A stretch of 64,000 nt of DNA, taken from positions 1 to 64,000 of the forward strand of contig JADDOH010002247.1 in NCBI GenBank assembly GCA_016648135.1, in the 5' to 3' direction. Source of the DNA: Agrypnia vestita. Taxonomy: Eukaryota; Arthropoda; Insecta; Trichoptera; Phryganeidae. The notes under the pieces were generated by a model, which saw nothing but the letters and a program-made list of their open reading frames with translations, ran no database searches and was not told the DNA's origin. This document shows, one piece after another, positions 53,313 to 64,000 of this stretch (position 1 is its first letter; the number at the start of each line of letters is the position of its first letter). Made by a program: the position numbers and the translations under genes.

Positions 53313-54540
53313 GAGTTCATTGAAACCATCTCCATTTCAAGGTGTTAGAATTATGTAGTTTAATTCCTCTAGTGATTTTTGTGATTTTTATATACATAAA
53401 GTTAACATTAAATATTAGCTGTATTTATTCAAATTAATGTAGTGGTATTCTTGATGAAAACACCACACATTCAGATTCATTTTTTCAATTAAATCATTAA
53501 TGTTATAATTATTTATTTGTACAATATAATACATTTACCAATACTCATAAAAAGTGTTTTTAAATTATTGTTTTTTACATAACATAATACAAACTTGGTT
53601 TGTACATGTTTCTAATTGTTTTTATGAAAGCCCGTGATCGATTTAAAACTCTCTTTTCTGTTTGAATATTTTCCTCAGAACTTGATCATTTATGGAAAAT
53701 TTCCACATCAAAAAGGTTGAAAAAATCTCACATTAGCTAATATTTATTCATAGAAAACATAACCTCGTTGTAATGTTCTTGCCTTCATATTTTTATCAAA
53801 TTAATTTGCAAAAATTAATATTTTTTTAAATTATTCACAAATTTTAGTGATACGAATTTTTGTTCTCGTATCACTGAAGTACAAGTATTGCTGAATCACT
53901 GTAGAATCAAGTATTGGGAAGGGCGAGGGCATACACAATAAATCTGTTTACATTACTCACTATTGTGTTGCTTAAATAACTCATGAGTCATAATTTTTAA
54001 GGTGGTTAGTTTTCTAAGGGTAACGCTCGATTGAAAGTAATTTATCCATGTTAAATAATTGTAATCTGATTTTTTACTGATTTTATATTAATAATGCAAA
54101 ATGTAAAGTGATGTAGATTTCAACTTCATAAACTTTTTATACATTAGTTTATTTTTGGATAATGCAAAAATTCTCACACAATAAATGTATTAAACCGCTT
54201 TCAGAGAAAACAAATCATTAAGATAAACATGCTAGTAAATTTTAAAGAAAAGCCAAATAAAGTACTATTTTTTTAATTGTATATATTAGAATGTAACTAT
54301 TATATTTTGTACCTTCCCATTATTAGAATGATTTTTTGATGTCCAAAGGATAAAGAGTATCATTTTTTTATCTAAAATTGTACTGCTCTTGTGCCCTTCT
54401 AAATCTTTTGAGATGGCAACAAAGTCACAACCATTATTAGGTATGTGTGTTTACCAACCATCACACAGAATTTGTCTTCATGCTTTATTTTTTTAAAACT
54501 ACTTATTAGATGTGCTTAAGTCATTTGTGATATCAAAGGT
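53313..54540 (+). other. AVL9 3' UTR and downstream flank
   Basis: No further coding signal. AATAAA polyadenylation signals occur at 53937-53942, 54180-54185 and 54256-54261; which is used cannot be told. The 3' UTR limit is therefore uncertain. Confidence 0.5.
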
Positions 54541-54546
54541 AAACTA

Positions 54547-54665
54547 TATATGTATATACACAAGGTGTCCCGTATCTCGACGTCAAGCCGAAATCAGGTG
54601 ATAGGCCAAGCCCGAGAGACGTCGGGACACCCTGTATATATATACATATATATATATATACATGT
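54547..54665. repeat. Small inverted-repeat element with AT microsatellite
   Basis: TATACACAAGGTGTCCCG and its complement CGGGACACCCTGTATATA bracket about 60 bp that includes CTCGACGTCAAGC and GAGAGACGTCG. A TATA repeat follows. The arm ACAGGGTGTCCC is common in arthropod inverted-repeat elements. Confidence 0.7.
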
Positions 54666-54769
54666 TTTGTTTGAGATTTCCGCGAGCGCTATTATGTGGA
54701 ACAAAAGTAGTTTTTGGAATATCTCGCATTTCCTGTAAATGGTCTCCCTGAGAAGCCCTGGGCCGCCGT

Positions 54770-55837
54770 TAGGGATGGGCGTTGAATGGACGGACTAGTT
54801 TAAATCAACCGTTGACGTTTCATCGACGCGTCAACGGTTTACGTTCATCGCATGGACTAGTTGAATTCGCAGACGTAGACAACTAAACGAAGAATCCTTC
54901 GTTCGTAATTTAACGTAGTCCAAAGCAACGAGCAAGAGCAAGACAAAACGTTTCCGTTGATTTCTCTCTTATCTCTCGCTGTCGACTTGTAAACGGCTCA
55001 ATGAGTAACTGCATTTCAACTCTAAAGTACACCACCATAGAGTGCAGATCTGTGTACACAATACTATGACAGATTTGAAATTTGAATGCGTGCATAGGGT
55101 GAGACAGGCTTAATCATAAGCTATTATTTTTTATAGTTAATTTATATAATTAATTTATATAAATTATAATTATGTCACCATAAAATAATTTTGCTATATT
55201 ATTTTTTACTTGCATTGTGCGACGTTTCGGTGAATTCCCAATTTTACGCAGTATAAAATAAAACAATTCTGTTTAATTATTTTACACTTTATTTTCTTTT
55301 GTATAGATACATCATTGGAAAAAGTACACCTTTGGATAATTTAAATTTTTCTCATAGAATTAGGAATTTAATGAAAACTACAATCGTTTGAAAAAAATAT
55401 CATCTTTTATCTACTCAGTTATTTTTGACAGGGGTGCAAAATTTCTAGATTATCTATGGGTTAACAAACTTTGATATTTTTATTTTATACGATGAAACTA
55501 TTAATTAACAGTCGAAAAGGCCGGCTAGATATTTTTCTAACATAATATTTTATTCGATCGATCTCGTCTTCTTAAATCTACCTGAAAATGGATGGTAAAA
55601 TTTAATTTTAGCGTTTTTACTTTCCCCGAAACTATATTTCTTTGAACTTCGTTAAATTTTTTAAAGTAACATAATAAAAATAGCCAACGGTCGAGCAGCG
55701 TCGAGCCGTAGACAAATCGTCCCGTAGAACGTCCGCATAACGAAGTTGACGAATTTAACTAGTTGATCGACTCGTCGATGGACGGAAATGGACGGTCTTA
55801 TTTCGTTGACGATAAATACGTCAACGACCCATCACTA
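54770..55837. mobile_element. hAT-type element, about 1.07 kb
   Basis: Left end TAGGGATGGGCGTTGAATGG and right end, in reverse complement, TAGTGATGGGTCGTTGACG are hAT-like. Subterminal GTTGACG and CGTCAACG motifs repeat in both directions. No transposase domain was recognised inside, and no 8-bp target duplication matches. Confidence 0.65.
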
Positions 55838-56515
55838 TCACGTGCCATTGTCGAGGCTAAAAAGGCCTCAAAAGTTACGGACTAGCCGTACTTGTTTGCA
55901 GATGACATGAAAGTCTCCCACCAATGAGGCTGTCGAGTTCAACTTCGAGTTCAGTTTGGTGTAACCAAATCGTCTCCATGTTTCATGTATCAGTTGCGAG
56001 CGAAACTAATGCCATCTCTGAGTCAAGTTGTGAAGTTCAATTTATTCGTCATCATTTGCACTGCTTGCATTGCACCTCTATGGTATGGAAACTCGCTTGA
56101 TTATTTTCTAGAACTTCCTTCTTTTAATCTCTGCGATCTTGTAATTTATCGGTAGGTATTGGTGCTGAATCATGTAAAGTACGTTGTCTGCTTGTGCTGG
56201 GTGATTCATGTATTACCGATCGAATATCTAGAGTTTTTGAAGAAAAATTATGTGTCAGTGCAGTTGGTGGTTTCATACAAGAGACACCTGGTTTGGTAAG
56301 GGTATTTTTCTGAGTTTTAAGTCTTCGTTTTGCGAGAATCGTTTTCAAGCCTTAGGAAGTCTTCGAGAATTATCTCGAGTGTTTAGACTGTATAGTCTTT
56401 TCTCGATTTTTATCTCTTCTCTATATACTCGATGACTCTTTATTTAATGTCACCAATACCCTGGCTTTGTTAAAGTCTATATTGTGTCCTTCAGATATTT
56501 GCTGGGCCAAAGTGG
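55838..56515. other. Unassigned DNA
   Basis: Balanced composition. A minus frame of 74 residues (56348-56124) and a plus reading LVLGDSCITDRISRVFEEKL at about 56185 have no firm family match. Confidence 0.35.
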
Positions 56516-56519
56516 ACGT

Positions 56520-57260
56520 ACACTCCCCGATATATTTTCTGTTCAAATCTGTATCGTTTGACAGATCTGACTCAAATTTTGCATACTTATTCTTTAGAAC
56601 CTGGCAGAAAACAGGTCACATTTCTCCCTTTCTGCACACCCTCTCAACAATATTTTTTTTGTGCAAATCTGTAACATTTGATCAGACCCAATTTTTGCAC
56701 ATTTATTCTATAGAACTCTGCGAGAAACACAGGCGTCATTTCCTCTCCCCTTCTTTTCCCCTACGCACCTTCTCTTTTCGTCTCTATATAACTACGACAT
56801 TGACAGATCACAAGCAAATTGTGCATAATAATTCTTTAGGACCCAGCGGAAAACGTAGGTGTCATTTCCTCTCCTATTCATTACCTTATCACCCCCCCCC
56901 CCCAGCTCTTCTGTAATCTCCATACAAATCAACATCGTTTGACAAATCAGATCAAAATTGGGTATACTTATCCTTTAGGACCCGGTGGAAAACATATGCA
57001 TCATTCCCCACCTCCCTTTACCCCACTCCTTTCCTAAATGTTTCCATCTAACCTAACTCAAATTTTGCATAATTTGGGCCCTGCGGAAAATAATGTCCTC
57101 ATTTTCTCTCTCCCGCTTTACCCCTCTCCCCTCCCTCCGAAATATTATCTTTAAAAATCAACGCTGTTGACAGATCTGACCCAATTTTGCATACTTTAAG
57201 ACCTTGCAGAGAACATAAGCGCCTCTTCCTCTTTTCATCAATCCCTCCCCCAGTTATAAA
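56520..57260 (-). repeat. Minisatellite, about 115-bp units, minus strand
   Basis: About six diverged units, each with GTTTGACAGATCTGAC, TTTTGCATACTTATTCTTTA, GGACC(C/T)GGCGGAAAAC and a C-rich CCTCTCCCCTTC part. The reverse complement matches the units at 41393-41828. A run of 10 C lies near 56884. Confidence 0.75.
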
Positions 57261-57291
57261 TGTAATGCTCTATAAAATGAATTTAATACTA

Positions 57292-58535
57292 CGAGGGCTG
57301 TTTGATAAGTCAGTGTCTTTTTGAATTTCCCGCGCAGTAACATTAAATGAAACACTGCTGCTGTCAACCGCCATCTATTAATAGACTACTGTTAAATTTT
57401 GAGCAGGCTGCGTAATTTAATTTGTGTTTGACAACCATTGAAGGCGGGCGGCCTCGTGAATTTTAACAAAAATGGTAAAAAATGAATTTCGTGTGCTGAT
57501 TAAGCATTATTTTTTGCGTAAAAAAAACCATCACTGAAATCAAGGAAAGACTTGATAAATACTATGGGAACTCTGCACCATCAATTTCAATAGTTAAGCT
57601 GTGGTTTACTGAGTTCCGTTGTGGTCTTACCAGCACAAGTTATGCCGAAAGTTCAGGTCGCCCAAAAGAGGTCATCACGCCAGAAATCGTCTATAAAATT
57701 CATGGAATAATATTGATCAGAAAATGAAAGTACGTTTGGTGGCTGAGGCTGTAAGCATCTCAACTGTGTGGGTACATCACATTTTACCTGAATATTTGGA
57801 CATAAAAAAACTATCCGCGAGATGGGTGCCGCAATTTCTCACACTCGACCATAAACGAACCGTGTGACCACTTCAAAGGGGTGTTTGGCGATGTTCAGCC
57901 GCAATCCGAACGAGTTTTGCGCCGTTTTGTAACCGTGGACGAAACATGGATCCATCATAATACACCAGACCAAGGAACAATCAAACAGAGAGTTTCACCT
58001 GGTGAACTTGCACCAAGAAGGCCAAGGGGGGTCTTCAGCCAACAAGGTCATGGGCACAGTTTTTTGGGATGCACGCAGAGTCATTCACATTGATTACCTT
58101 GATAAGGGTAGAGCCTATACACAGATTCGATATTGATTTGAAGCAAAAAAGACCACATTTGGCGGGAAAAAAGTGCTGTTCCACCAAGACAACGCTCGGG
58201 TGCACACGTGTCTAGTCACTACGGCAAAAATCCATCAATTGGGCTACGAATAGCGAACCCATCCAGCATATTCTCCAGATTTTGCCCCCTGCGACTACTT
58301 CCTGTTTCCAAATCTGAAGAAATGGCTGGGTGGTAAGAGATTTGGGTCGAATGAAGAGGTTATCATCGAAACAAACGCCTATTAGAAAACCTATTATTTG
58401 GAAGGAATAAAAATTTTGGAAAAACGGTGGACTAAATGTATCGAGCTAAAAGGAGATTATGTTGAAAAATAAAACGTTTATTTGCCAAAAATAAAATTTT
58501 ATTCAAAAAGTCACTGACTTATTAAACAGCCCTCG
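57292..58535 (+). mobile_element. Mariner element with decayed transposase
   Basis: Both termini are present: CGAGGGCTGTTTGATAAGTC at the left and its complement at the right, flanked by TA (57290-57291 and 58536-58537). The transposase starts at ATG 57472 (MVKNEFRVLIKHYFLRKK, helix-turn-helix region). It shows WFTEFRCGLTSTSYAE, SARWVPQFL, then in shifted frames VTVDETWIHH (first D), LFHQDNARVHT (second D), YSPDFAPCDYFLFPNLKKWL (third D) and LEKRWTKCIELKGDYVEK. The DD34D triad is present but the reading frame is broken by several indels and stops after about 57865. Once a cut-and-paste transposase, now inactive. Confidence 0.92.
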
Positions 58536-58618
58536 TATTAATTCCAAATTATAAAAAGATACAACTCCCCCCCCCCGACGATAACCCCCGCCTTCCTTAC
58601 CACACTATTATAAATTAA

Positions 58619-59423
58619 AGCCATGTATTCACTGGGGGACAAATCGCGCAAAATTCCGTGCGGCATGTCGCATCAACATCTACGCTCACGTTTCGGGGAC
58701 AATGACGCGGTCATTTGATGTGTACACACTGGGACTCGCATATCACTTGTCACGGAAATGTCGCCCAAAAGGGTTATGCTTTAAAAGATGATTATTGCTG
58801 TGTATCCATTTATTCTAACGAGTTTATCTAAACGTAAGAGGAGAAAAAGGTGGTGGGTGCGAAATTATTTACTGCAAAGAGAAAGAAGGATGGATATTCT
58901 ATGCGATCTTCGAATATTTGAAAGATGATCTGTCAATTTCATTCGAATGACAATAATAATGATTTTGAAAATTTATTACACATGATCACGTCTTCCATAG
59001 CCAAGCAAGACACAATATTACAGAATCTTCAAGTTTATGTTTACTGGGGTATTATGCCATGTTGTTACGACCTTTTGGCCGAAAGGCCGTGACAACACGG
59101 CATAATACCCCAGTAAACACAAACTTGAAGATTCTGAGTGACCGTGAAAACCTAAGAACATTCTCAATATTACAGAACGCTGTTTTATATCACATCATAT
59201 AGCGTATGTAACTGTAGAGCACGCATCTCAGCTTGTCAACATACCACGTGGTACTGACGCGCAGTACGATGTCCCCGTGTGCTCGCTTGGGTACCGTGCG
59301 CATGGCAACATTGCCACGGCACGTAGAAATGCCGCAATATGTTGCGCGCGACATTACAGCGTCACGTAGACTCTGCTGCGCGTGATGTTGATGGACAATT
59401 TGTCTCCTAGTGAATACGTGGCT
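58619..59423 (+). mobile_element. PIF/Harbinger element, copy 2, with nested insertion
   Basis: Termini AGCCATGTATTCACTGGGGG and its counterpart are flanked by TAA (58616-58618 and 59424-59426). The interior frame shows KRKRRKRWWVRNYLLQRERR, closer to the transposase N-terminal consensus than copy 1. The foldback element 59026-59164 is inserted inside it and accounts for most of the extra length over copy 1. Confidence 0.85.
59026..59164. mobile_element. Hammerhead-family foldback element, copy 3, core deleted
   Basis: Flanked by a 13-bp duplication CAATATTACAGAA (59013-59025 and 59165-59177). Arms TCTTCAAGTTTATGTTTACT and complement fold back almost perfectly, and the far end reads CCTAAGAACATTCT. 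The central CTGATGA to GAAAC part present in the other copies is missing here. Confidence 0.85.
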
Positions 59424-59549
59424 TAAAAGTAATGCAATTCAATAATTTTTTGTTGCATAGTTATTATCATTTATCGAGAAGTTTGTTTTAGCCAGATTGG
59501 GTATCGTTAGAGGGATATTGATATTCAATAACTTTTTATGCTTTTAAAA

Positions 59550-59601
59550 GAATCATTTAGAGAACTGATGCATCACTATACATTAGTTCTCTAAATGATT
59601 C
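59550..59601. repeat. Perfect 17-bp hairpin
   Basis: 59550-59566 (GAATCATTTAGAGAACT) and 59585-59601 are exact complements around an 18-nt loop. Confidence 0.88.
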
Positions 59602-59807
59602 ATATTTAAAAAAAATCTCCATGTTTTACTTGACACAGAAATTGAATCATTTTCTTTTTTGCAATTATTTTTTTCTCTTTCTTAATTAGTTTTTAACTAT
59701 CAATTTTTTTTAATTTAAGTGCCTTGGCCCTTCAGAAATGTTGTTAAACATGTAGGTGAATGATAGACAATTTTTATTTTTAAAAAAATGTTATATCTAA
59801 TAGAATG

Positions 59808-59965
59808 GAGTGACAACGTCTTCAAAGACATCTCTACCTTAGAGCTTCGGAACTGGAGAGAGCTGGCACTAGACCGAGATGAGTGGAGGAAGATTATTGA
59901 GGAGGCCAAGACCCACCAAGGGTTGTAGTGCCAAGAGTGATGATGTTGATGATGATCTAATAGAA
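59808..59965 (+). pseudogene. RTE-type LINE, extreme C-terminus, plus strand
   Basis: Reads EWSDNVFKDISTLELRNWRE, LALDRDEWRKIIEEAKTHQG and L-stop, the last codons of an RTE-type ORF. A TGATGATGTTGATGATGAT tail of the kind RTE elements use instead of poly(A) follows. The rest of the element is missing. Confidence 0.75.
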
Positions 59966-59979
59966 TCTTGATTTATTAT

Positions 59980-60022
59980 ATTATCATTATTATTATTATA
60001 TATTATATTATTATTATTATGT
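59980..60022. repeat. TTA trinucleotide microsatellite
   Basis: ATTATTATTATTATATATTA and further ATT units. Confidence 0.85.
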
Positions 60023-60889
60023 TAGCCTGGATCAAATGGAAACATAGTCATTATTTAGAAGTTTTGCAAAACAATGGCACCTTCCCCCCGCAAAATTCTT
60101 TTTAACTAAATCTGTTATCCAGGGTACGGACCGCTAATATATTAATATAATTTGACATCGGGTTCTATATTTTAAAATTAGTTTGCAATTTTCTTTTTCT
60201 TCTGCCTTCTGTCCGGCCACACCCAAAATTGGACCATGGCATCCTCAATATTCTGCCTCTATGTTAACTGGTCATCTGCCTCCCATTTCTAAATACTTAG
60301 CAACAGTAGATCATTAACATCCTTCTTCCTTAACATTGTCTCCCAAGCAGAACCATGGTCTTCCAATTAGACTTTTCGCTCCCTTTGATTTTCCATTTTC
60401 TCCCATTGGTTCAGTATCCTTTTTAGGATTCATGAAACATGCATATGTTGCACGTGTAGGCATCTGGTGCTGACTATAAAATGCATTGTTGTCCCAGATT
60501 TTCCAGACACAGTTCCATAGAAACGCCACAAGATTATGTCCAATAGCTCAAAATTCTTATATTCAGGTTTAAAAATGGGCTCTAGGTTTGGTCTGCAGTG
60601 TATATTATAAAATACATATTTTTCTTCTTCCTGGCACAAACGCAGGTTTAACAATAGTCTGGTATACCTTTCCTTTTAGTTTTATTGTAGTAGAATCTTT
60701 ACGTTGCAGGAGAGATTAAAACTTATGAAATGGTGCTAGTTGCTAATGCATTAATGTCTCTACGAATATGGCCGTCAAGGGCCAGCCAGCCGAAATTTGT
60801 CCCAACCTGGATCAGGTTTGCAAATAATTATGGAATTGTTAATTATTAAAATGTGTTTGTTTTCGGACAATACGTGATATCAAACAAAA
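60023..60889. other. Unassigned DNA
   Basis: Overlapping minus frames (60654-60314) have no recognisable family. It may be an old retroelement, but no motif supports this. Confidence 0.35.
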
Positions 60890-61307
60890 TAATTCTGTAA
60901 TAGTCTGTCTGTCTGTAACTTCGTGTAATGCCCGTAATTTCGTTCAAATTCACGGCAAAAAAAAAATTAAATGGCCGGAGATGGACCTTGAATCCCGGGC
61001 CAGCAAACCCGAACCAGCCGCCTAATGCATATTGCTATTGCCGCCTCTCCGTGAACCACCAAAAATATACTATAAGTATATGCTAGGGCTTAACAAAGTC
61101 GCAACCTATTTTATGTTCCGCCCAGCGCAATCACCTGGGTTTGATGCAGTGCCATTAGCTGCTGGCGGGGGAAATATTTTAAAAACATTCAAATATTTTG
61201 CTAAAAGTTGTTTACTATTTCATTGGTGTCGGCTATAAATAAGTAAGCACTTATTCTTTAGGAACCGGCGCGTAAAAGTACCGTTATTTTTTACAGGTTA
61301 CAGCTAG
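60890..61307 (+). mobile_element. Helitron-like repeat, fullest copy
   Basis: Left TCTGTCTGTCTGTAACTTCG, then GGAGATGGACCTTGAATCCC, TTTTATGTTCCGCCCA and the right end GTAAAAGTACCGTTATTTTT, GGTTACAGCTAG (CTAG at 61304-61307) with T following. Four other partial copies lie at 4.4, 8.5, 9.7 and 25.1 kb. Non-autonomous. Confidence 0.65.
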
Positions 61308-62185
61308 TCCTATAATAAAAATTAAGATTTTAATAATTGAAAAAACTCACTCCTCAAGTGCATTTTTATTCCCAAAAACTTACGGGCAGGTTAATATTTA
61401 AATAAAATTAATAACTTGTCAGGCACAATTAAAAAATAAAACTTTTTCAACCAAAAGTTTACTTTCTTCTGGAAAATATACAATAAATAACTGTTTGCAC
61501 ACGATTTTTTTGTTCAGTTTTATGAATTTTATTATTACATTAATGATTTATTTTTCAATGAAAGCGGTTCTGCATGTTGGCTTAATTTAAATGTTATTAT
61601 ATAAGCTCAATCTTAATACCTTACTGTAGCATGGTTTGCAATCAAATGAAAGTATATTTTCATTTAGCTCGAATACAGTTTATCTACTGATCTTTTAATT
61701 TTTATTGTAAATTTGCTATTTCTGAAAAATTGGACTCTGCATTTTTCGCCTTTTACTATTATCTAAACATAATTTTATGTTTAATTAAACAATAATAGAT
61801 AAAACCGAAAAACTACAACTTGATTGTCTGTCGAAAAATATAAGCATGGCTATTAATATCTTTTTAATACTTTTATTTTTGTTATTACAAATAAAATTTG
61901 TGATATTAGGTACATCTCTAAATTTTTATCCACAACTAAATTTTGAGCTCAATTTATGCAGCATGGTTTACCCGGATATGCTGTAAATTGAAGTTTTACA
62001 ATATATTTTGTATACATATTTTTGTTGTCACAATGTATGACTCATCAATGTTTTATGTAAAAATATTTTGCAGTGTTTTTTCCCAAAAGTAATAGTGTAA
62101 ATCAGTATCCCTTCAGTATTCTAGAATGTTCTTGAAAAATATTCTATTTGATGTCGTCAAAATTAACACATAACTATGTTTGCAT
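61308..62185. other. AT-rich DNA, nothing recognised
   Basis: No frame, RNA feature or repeat boundary was recognised. Confidence 0.4.
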
Positions 62186-62187
62186 GT

Positions 62188-62272
62188 GAAGATGCAACAA
62201 CTAAGTTTATTTGTTATGTTAAGATGCAACAACTAAGTTTATTTGCATGTGAATATGCAACAACTCGATTTG
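62188..62272 (+). repeat. Three-unit minisatellite
   Basis: GATGCAACAACTAAGTTTAT at about 62190 and 62222, and the diverged ATATGCAACAACTCGATTTG at about 62252, give a period of about 30 bp. Confidence 0.75.
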
Positions 62273-62610
62273 CTTGCCTGTAAAGACTTTTTTAATATTT
62301 TTACATGCGCTGTGTACATAATCTCACATAAATCATATGCATGTCTCGATTAAATATCCTATATCACGTTGCTTTGATTTCCAATTTATCGTTCTACATA
62401 TTTCCTAAAAAATAAAGACTGATTGTTATACAGAATGCTTAGTAGTGCCCAGATACCAACCCCTACAGAGGCTATTTGTTGATAATGTCATTAAATTATT
62501 GATCTTGTTTTTCCTAATATTCTGTGCATTAAATATTTTTCATGGTTGTAAACATCTCATAAACAATTTCTGTGTTTTCAATAATATCTTCACCAATTTG
62601 TCTTGCTGTG
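62273..62610. other. Nothing recognised
   Basis: A plus frame (62445-62639) runs into the transposon end and has no motif. Confidence 0.4.
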
Positions 62611-62925
62611 TTAGGCCCTGGGTACGATACGAGCGGTAAGCGGCGAGCGGCAGACATAGACAAGAGTGCCGCTCTTGTCTATGAAGCGGTGCCGCTCACG
62701 TTTTTGTTTGTTTGAGCGTGATACAGATGTGGTAGTAGCAGGCTACGATAAGCAAGAGCGGTAGGGCGGCACCGCTTGCCGCTCACACTTCGCCGCTCGC
62801 CGCTGTTCCTGGACATTAAATTTCGCTCACCGCTCAAGCGTCTGTTTTTTTTTCTGTCAATTTTTCTATGGGAAACTGTTTGCAGAGATATTTTACAGTT
62901 TGTGTTGAAGCTCTCCTACAAAACA

Positions 62926-63105
62926 ATGTCAGATAAGAAAAAGTTAACGGATCTCGAGTGTGAGATATCTCAATTTAATAGATATATTTAATATCTCAAG
63001 TGGAATGTTTGACATGTTTGTGGAATGACAGACATAATGATTTTAAAAATAGTGTGATTACGAAAAAACTGTGGGAAGAAGTTGGACAAGCAATAAATGT
63101 GTCAG
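62926..63105 (+). pseudogene. MADF-domain protein, exon 1, frame broken by a 26-bp duplication
   Basis: ATG at 62926 (context ACAAAACAATGT) opens MSDKKKLTDLECEISQ, then stops at 62991. A second frame carries VECLTCLWNDRHNDFKNS and KKLWEEVGQAINVS, the first two helices of a MADF (Myb/SANT-like) DNA-binding domain, up to a canonical donor CAG|GTAAG at 63105. The nine-base string ATATCTCAA occurs at 62965-62973 and again at 62991-62999. The 26 bases between are exactly the amount that would put the two frames out of register. As it stands the frame is broken, unless this is an assembly error or an unusual intron. Confidence 0.65.
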
Positions 63106-63176
63106 GTAAGATTACTTTATTGTTTTAATTCATTTTCTTAAATGTCGATAACAAATACAATTGTAAAAAAAAAGAA

Positions 63177-63380
63177 AATTAGCTATTGCTTAAATAGGTC
63201 ATAAATGTATTCCTTATTTCTATTGCTCCTGCGGTTGACCTTCGATATTGCTCTGGAATGGGACCCACTGAACTTCCTAAATTCATTCGTTGTCTCTTCA
63301 CGGAGAACTGATATGTAGTCCGTGTCGTTAATGCCATCTCTGTCTGGTTGCCATCTCTGTCACGTTGCCAAGAACCTGAA
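63177..63380 (-). other. Antisense open frames in the MADF intron
   Basis: On the minus strand, after an acceptor-like TTTCTTTCAG, two frames stay open for about 60 codons. One ends GAIEIRNTFMTYLSNS and a stop, reminiscent of the end of PIF transposases (x-IR-x-x-F-x-x-Y-F). The other reads DRDGINDTDYISVLREETTN. If this is a transposase end, the two genes of the element overlap tail to tail. Weak evidence. Confidence 0.3.
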
Positions 63381-63450
63381 AGAAACAGGACATAATGTTT
63401 AGGTATAAAACATTTTTTTGTTATAATGATACAAATAATCTTTTTTACAG

Positions 63451-63632
63451 GGGACGATTGTAAAAAGAAGTGGAAGAATTTGAAAGACAGTTTCAGGAAG
63501 AGTGTTCAAACCGCGCCTGCTAAATCTGGTTCTGCCACCGGTCCTCCACACAAAAAGTGGAAAAGTCTTATGGAATTCACCCGGGATGTAATTGTTAAAT
63601 TTATTTTATATATATGTGTGTTTTTTATATAA
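63451..63632 (+). pseudogene. MADF-domain protein, exon 2
   Basis: Acceptor CTTTTTTACAG at 63450 joins in phase 1 to exon 1. The frame reads GDDCKKKWKNLKDSFRKSVQ, then SATGPPHKKWKSLMEFTRD. These are the third MADF helix (C-K-K-x-W-K-N-L-x-D-x-x-R) and the following aromatic-rich strand. A GTAATT donor at 63588 would end the exon after FTRD in phase 0; otherwise the frame stops at 63632. No third exon was identified with confidence. A role in DNA binding together with a PIF transposase is inferred from other PIF systems. Confidence 0.65.
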
Positions 63633-64000
63633 ATATCAACATGTTTTAGAGCCCATGGCCATTTGATGTAATGGAAAAAATATTTTTTAAATGTGAACAT
63701 TTTGAATACAGTGTCAAAAATTTTCAAAACATCATATGTCTTTTATTACATACCTCAGTGTTACCACGAGTCTTTCTTCTGGTGTTATTTGCTGTTGAAG
63801 AGCCAGCCTTTTCTTTGTCAAGCGAGGGGTTACTTTTTGGAGTAAGTAATTAAATTTTTGTATAGACATCCTTGTATATTTAAAAAAATCGAGTTTCGTC
63901 GTTTCTTAAATTATTAAACAAATTGTGGTACTCTCCGTAAACCTTTCTACTCCTGTTTATCGGGTTAACGCCATATTTCCTCTTGACATTCAATAAAAAA

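Larger units (their letters stand above)
62614..64000 (+). mobile_element. PIF/Harbinger-type element, left part; continues beyond window
   Basis: Begins GGCCCTGGGTACGATACGAG directly after TTA (62611-62613), the TWA target expected of PIF/Harbinger. Its first 200 bp are packed with GCGGCGAGCGGC and complementary GCCGCTCGCCGC motifs in both directions, a common subterminal layout in this superfamily. Inside is a spliced MADF gene on the plus strand. PIF/Harbinger elements typically carry a transposase plus a Myb/SANT/MADF-type second protein. The right end lies outside the window, so the TTA may be coincidence. Confidence 0.55.

Noticed and set aside
56185..56300. LGDS-type hydrolase start (LVLGDSCITDRISRVF) in the plus frame
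   Set aside because: Only one short motif in a frame interrupted soon after; no further SGNH blocks.
63757..63840. Possible third MADF exon on the plus strand, or an exon on the minus strand
   Set aside because: It has acceptor and donor-like sites on plus (TACCTCAG and GAGTAAGT) and a GTATGT donor on minus. The plus frame in phase gives cysteine- and aromatic-rich residues unlike MADF proteins, and the minus reading has no known family.

Overview
Insect nuclear DNA, most likely lepidopteran. It is AT-rich and intron-rich, with few host genes in a dense layer of fossil transposons. The order is inferred from the mix of tRNA-derived SINEs, RTE and Jockey/CR1-type LINE pieces, PIF/Harbinger, hAT and mariner elements, and Helitron-like tails ending in CTAG|T. 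No bacterial, rRNA or CRISPR feature was seen.

Two host genes are clear. (1) On the minus strand at 11.77-12.23 kb is the first coding exon of a CIP/KIP cyclin-dependent kinase inhibitor (dacapo, the p21/p27 relative). It has a CDK-inhibitory domain, a KEN box, a basic nuclear-localisation stretch and what looks like the first half of a PCNA-binding box cut by the splice donor. (2) On the plus strand at 40.27-53.31 kb are four exons in matching phase from the central and C-terminal part of AVL9, a DENN-superfamily late secretory pathway protein. Its N-terminal exons were not found. Its introns hold an almost complete antisense LINE, a hAT element with a BED zinc finger, and a TTAA-flanked transposon.

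Layout. 0-11 kb: hairpins, a foldback element, a Helitron-like tail carrying a heat-shock-element array, a SINE, a PIF/Harbinger copy with TTA target duplication, and GC-rich islands. 11-13 kb: dacapo and a small membrane-type ORF. 13-40 kb: LINE fragments, foldback elements, a second SINE, a tRNA-like core inside long inverted repeats, tandem arrays and nested insertions. 40-54 kb: AVL9. 54-62 kb: a second hAT, a minisatellite, a mariner with both termini, and a second PIF copy with a nested foldback insertion. 62.6-64 kb: the left end of a third, larger PIF/Harbinger-type element with a two-exon MADF gene interrupted by a 26-bp duplication; it runs off the window.

The most interesting signal is a recurring hammerhead-ribozyme-like core (CTGANGA, stem II, GAAAC, then GTC or GTT, with complementary stem I bases). 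It occurs in two copies of a foldback family whose three members all have 12-13-bp target duplications, and again in two unrelated repeats. This fits the small hammerhead variants with vestigial stem III known from Penelope-like retroelements. No autonomous partner is visible here.
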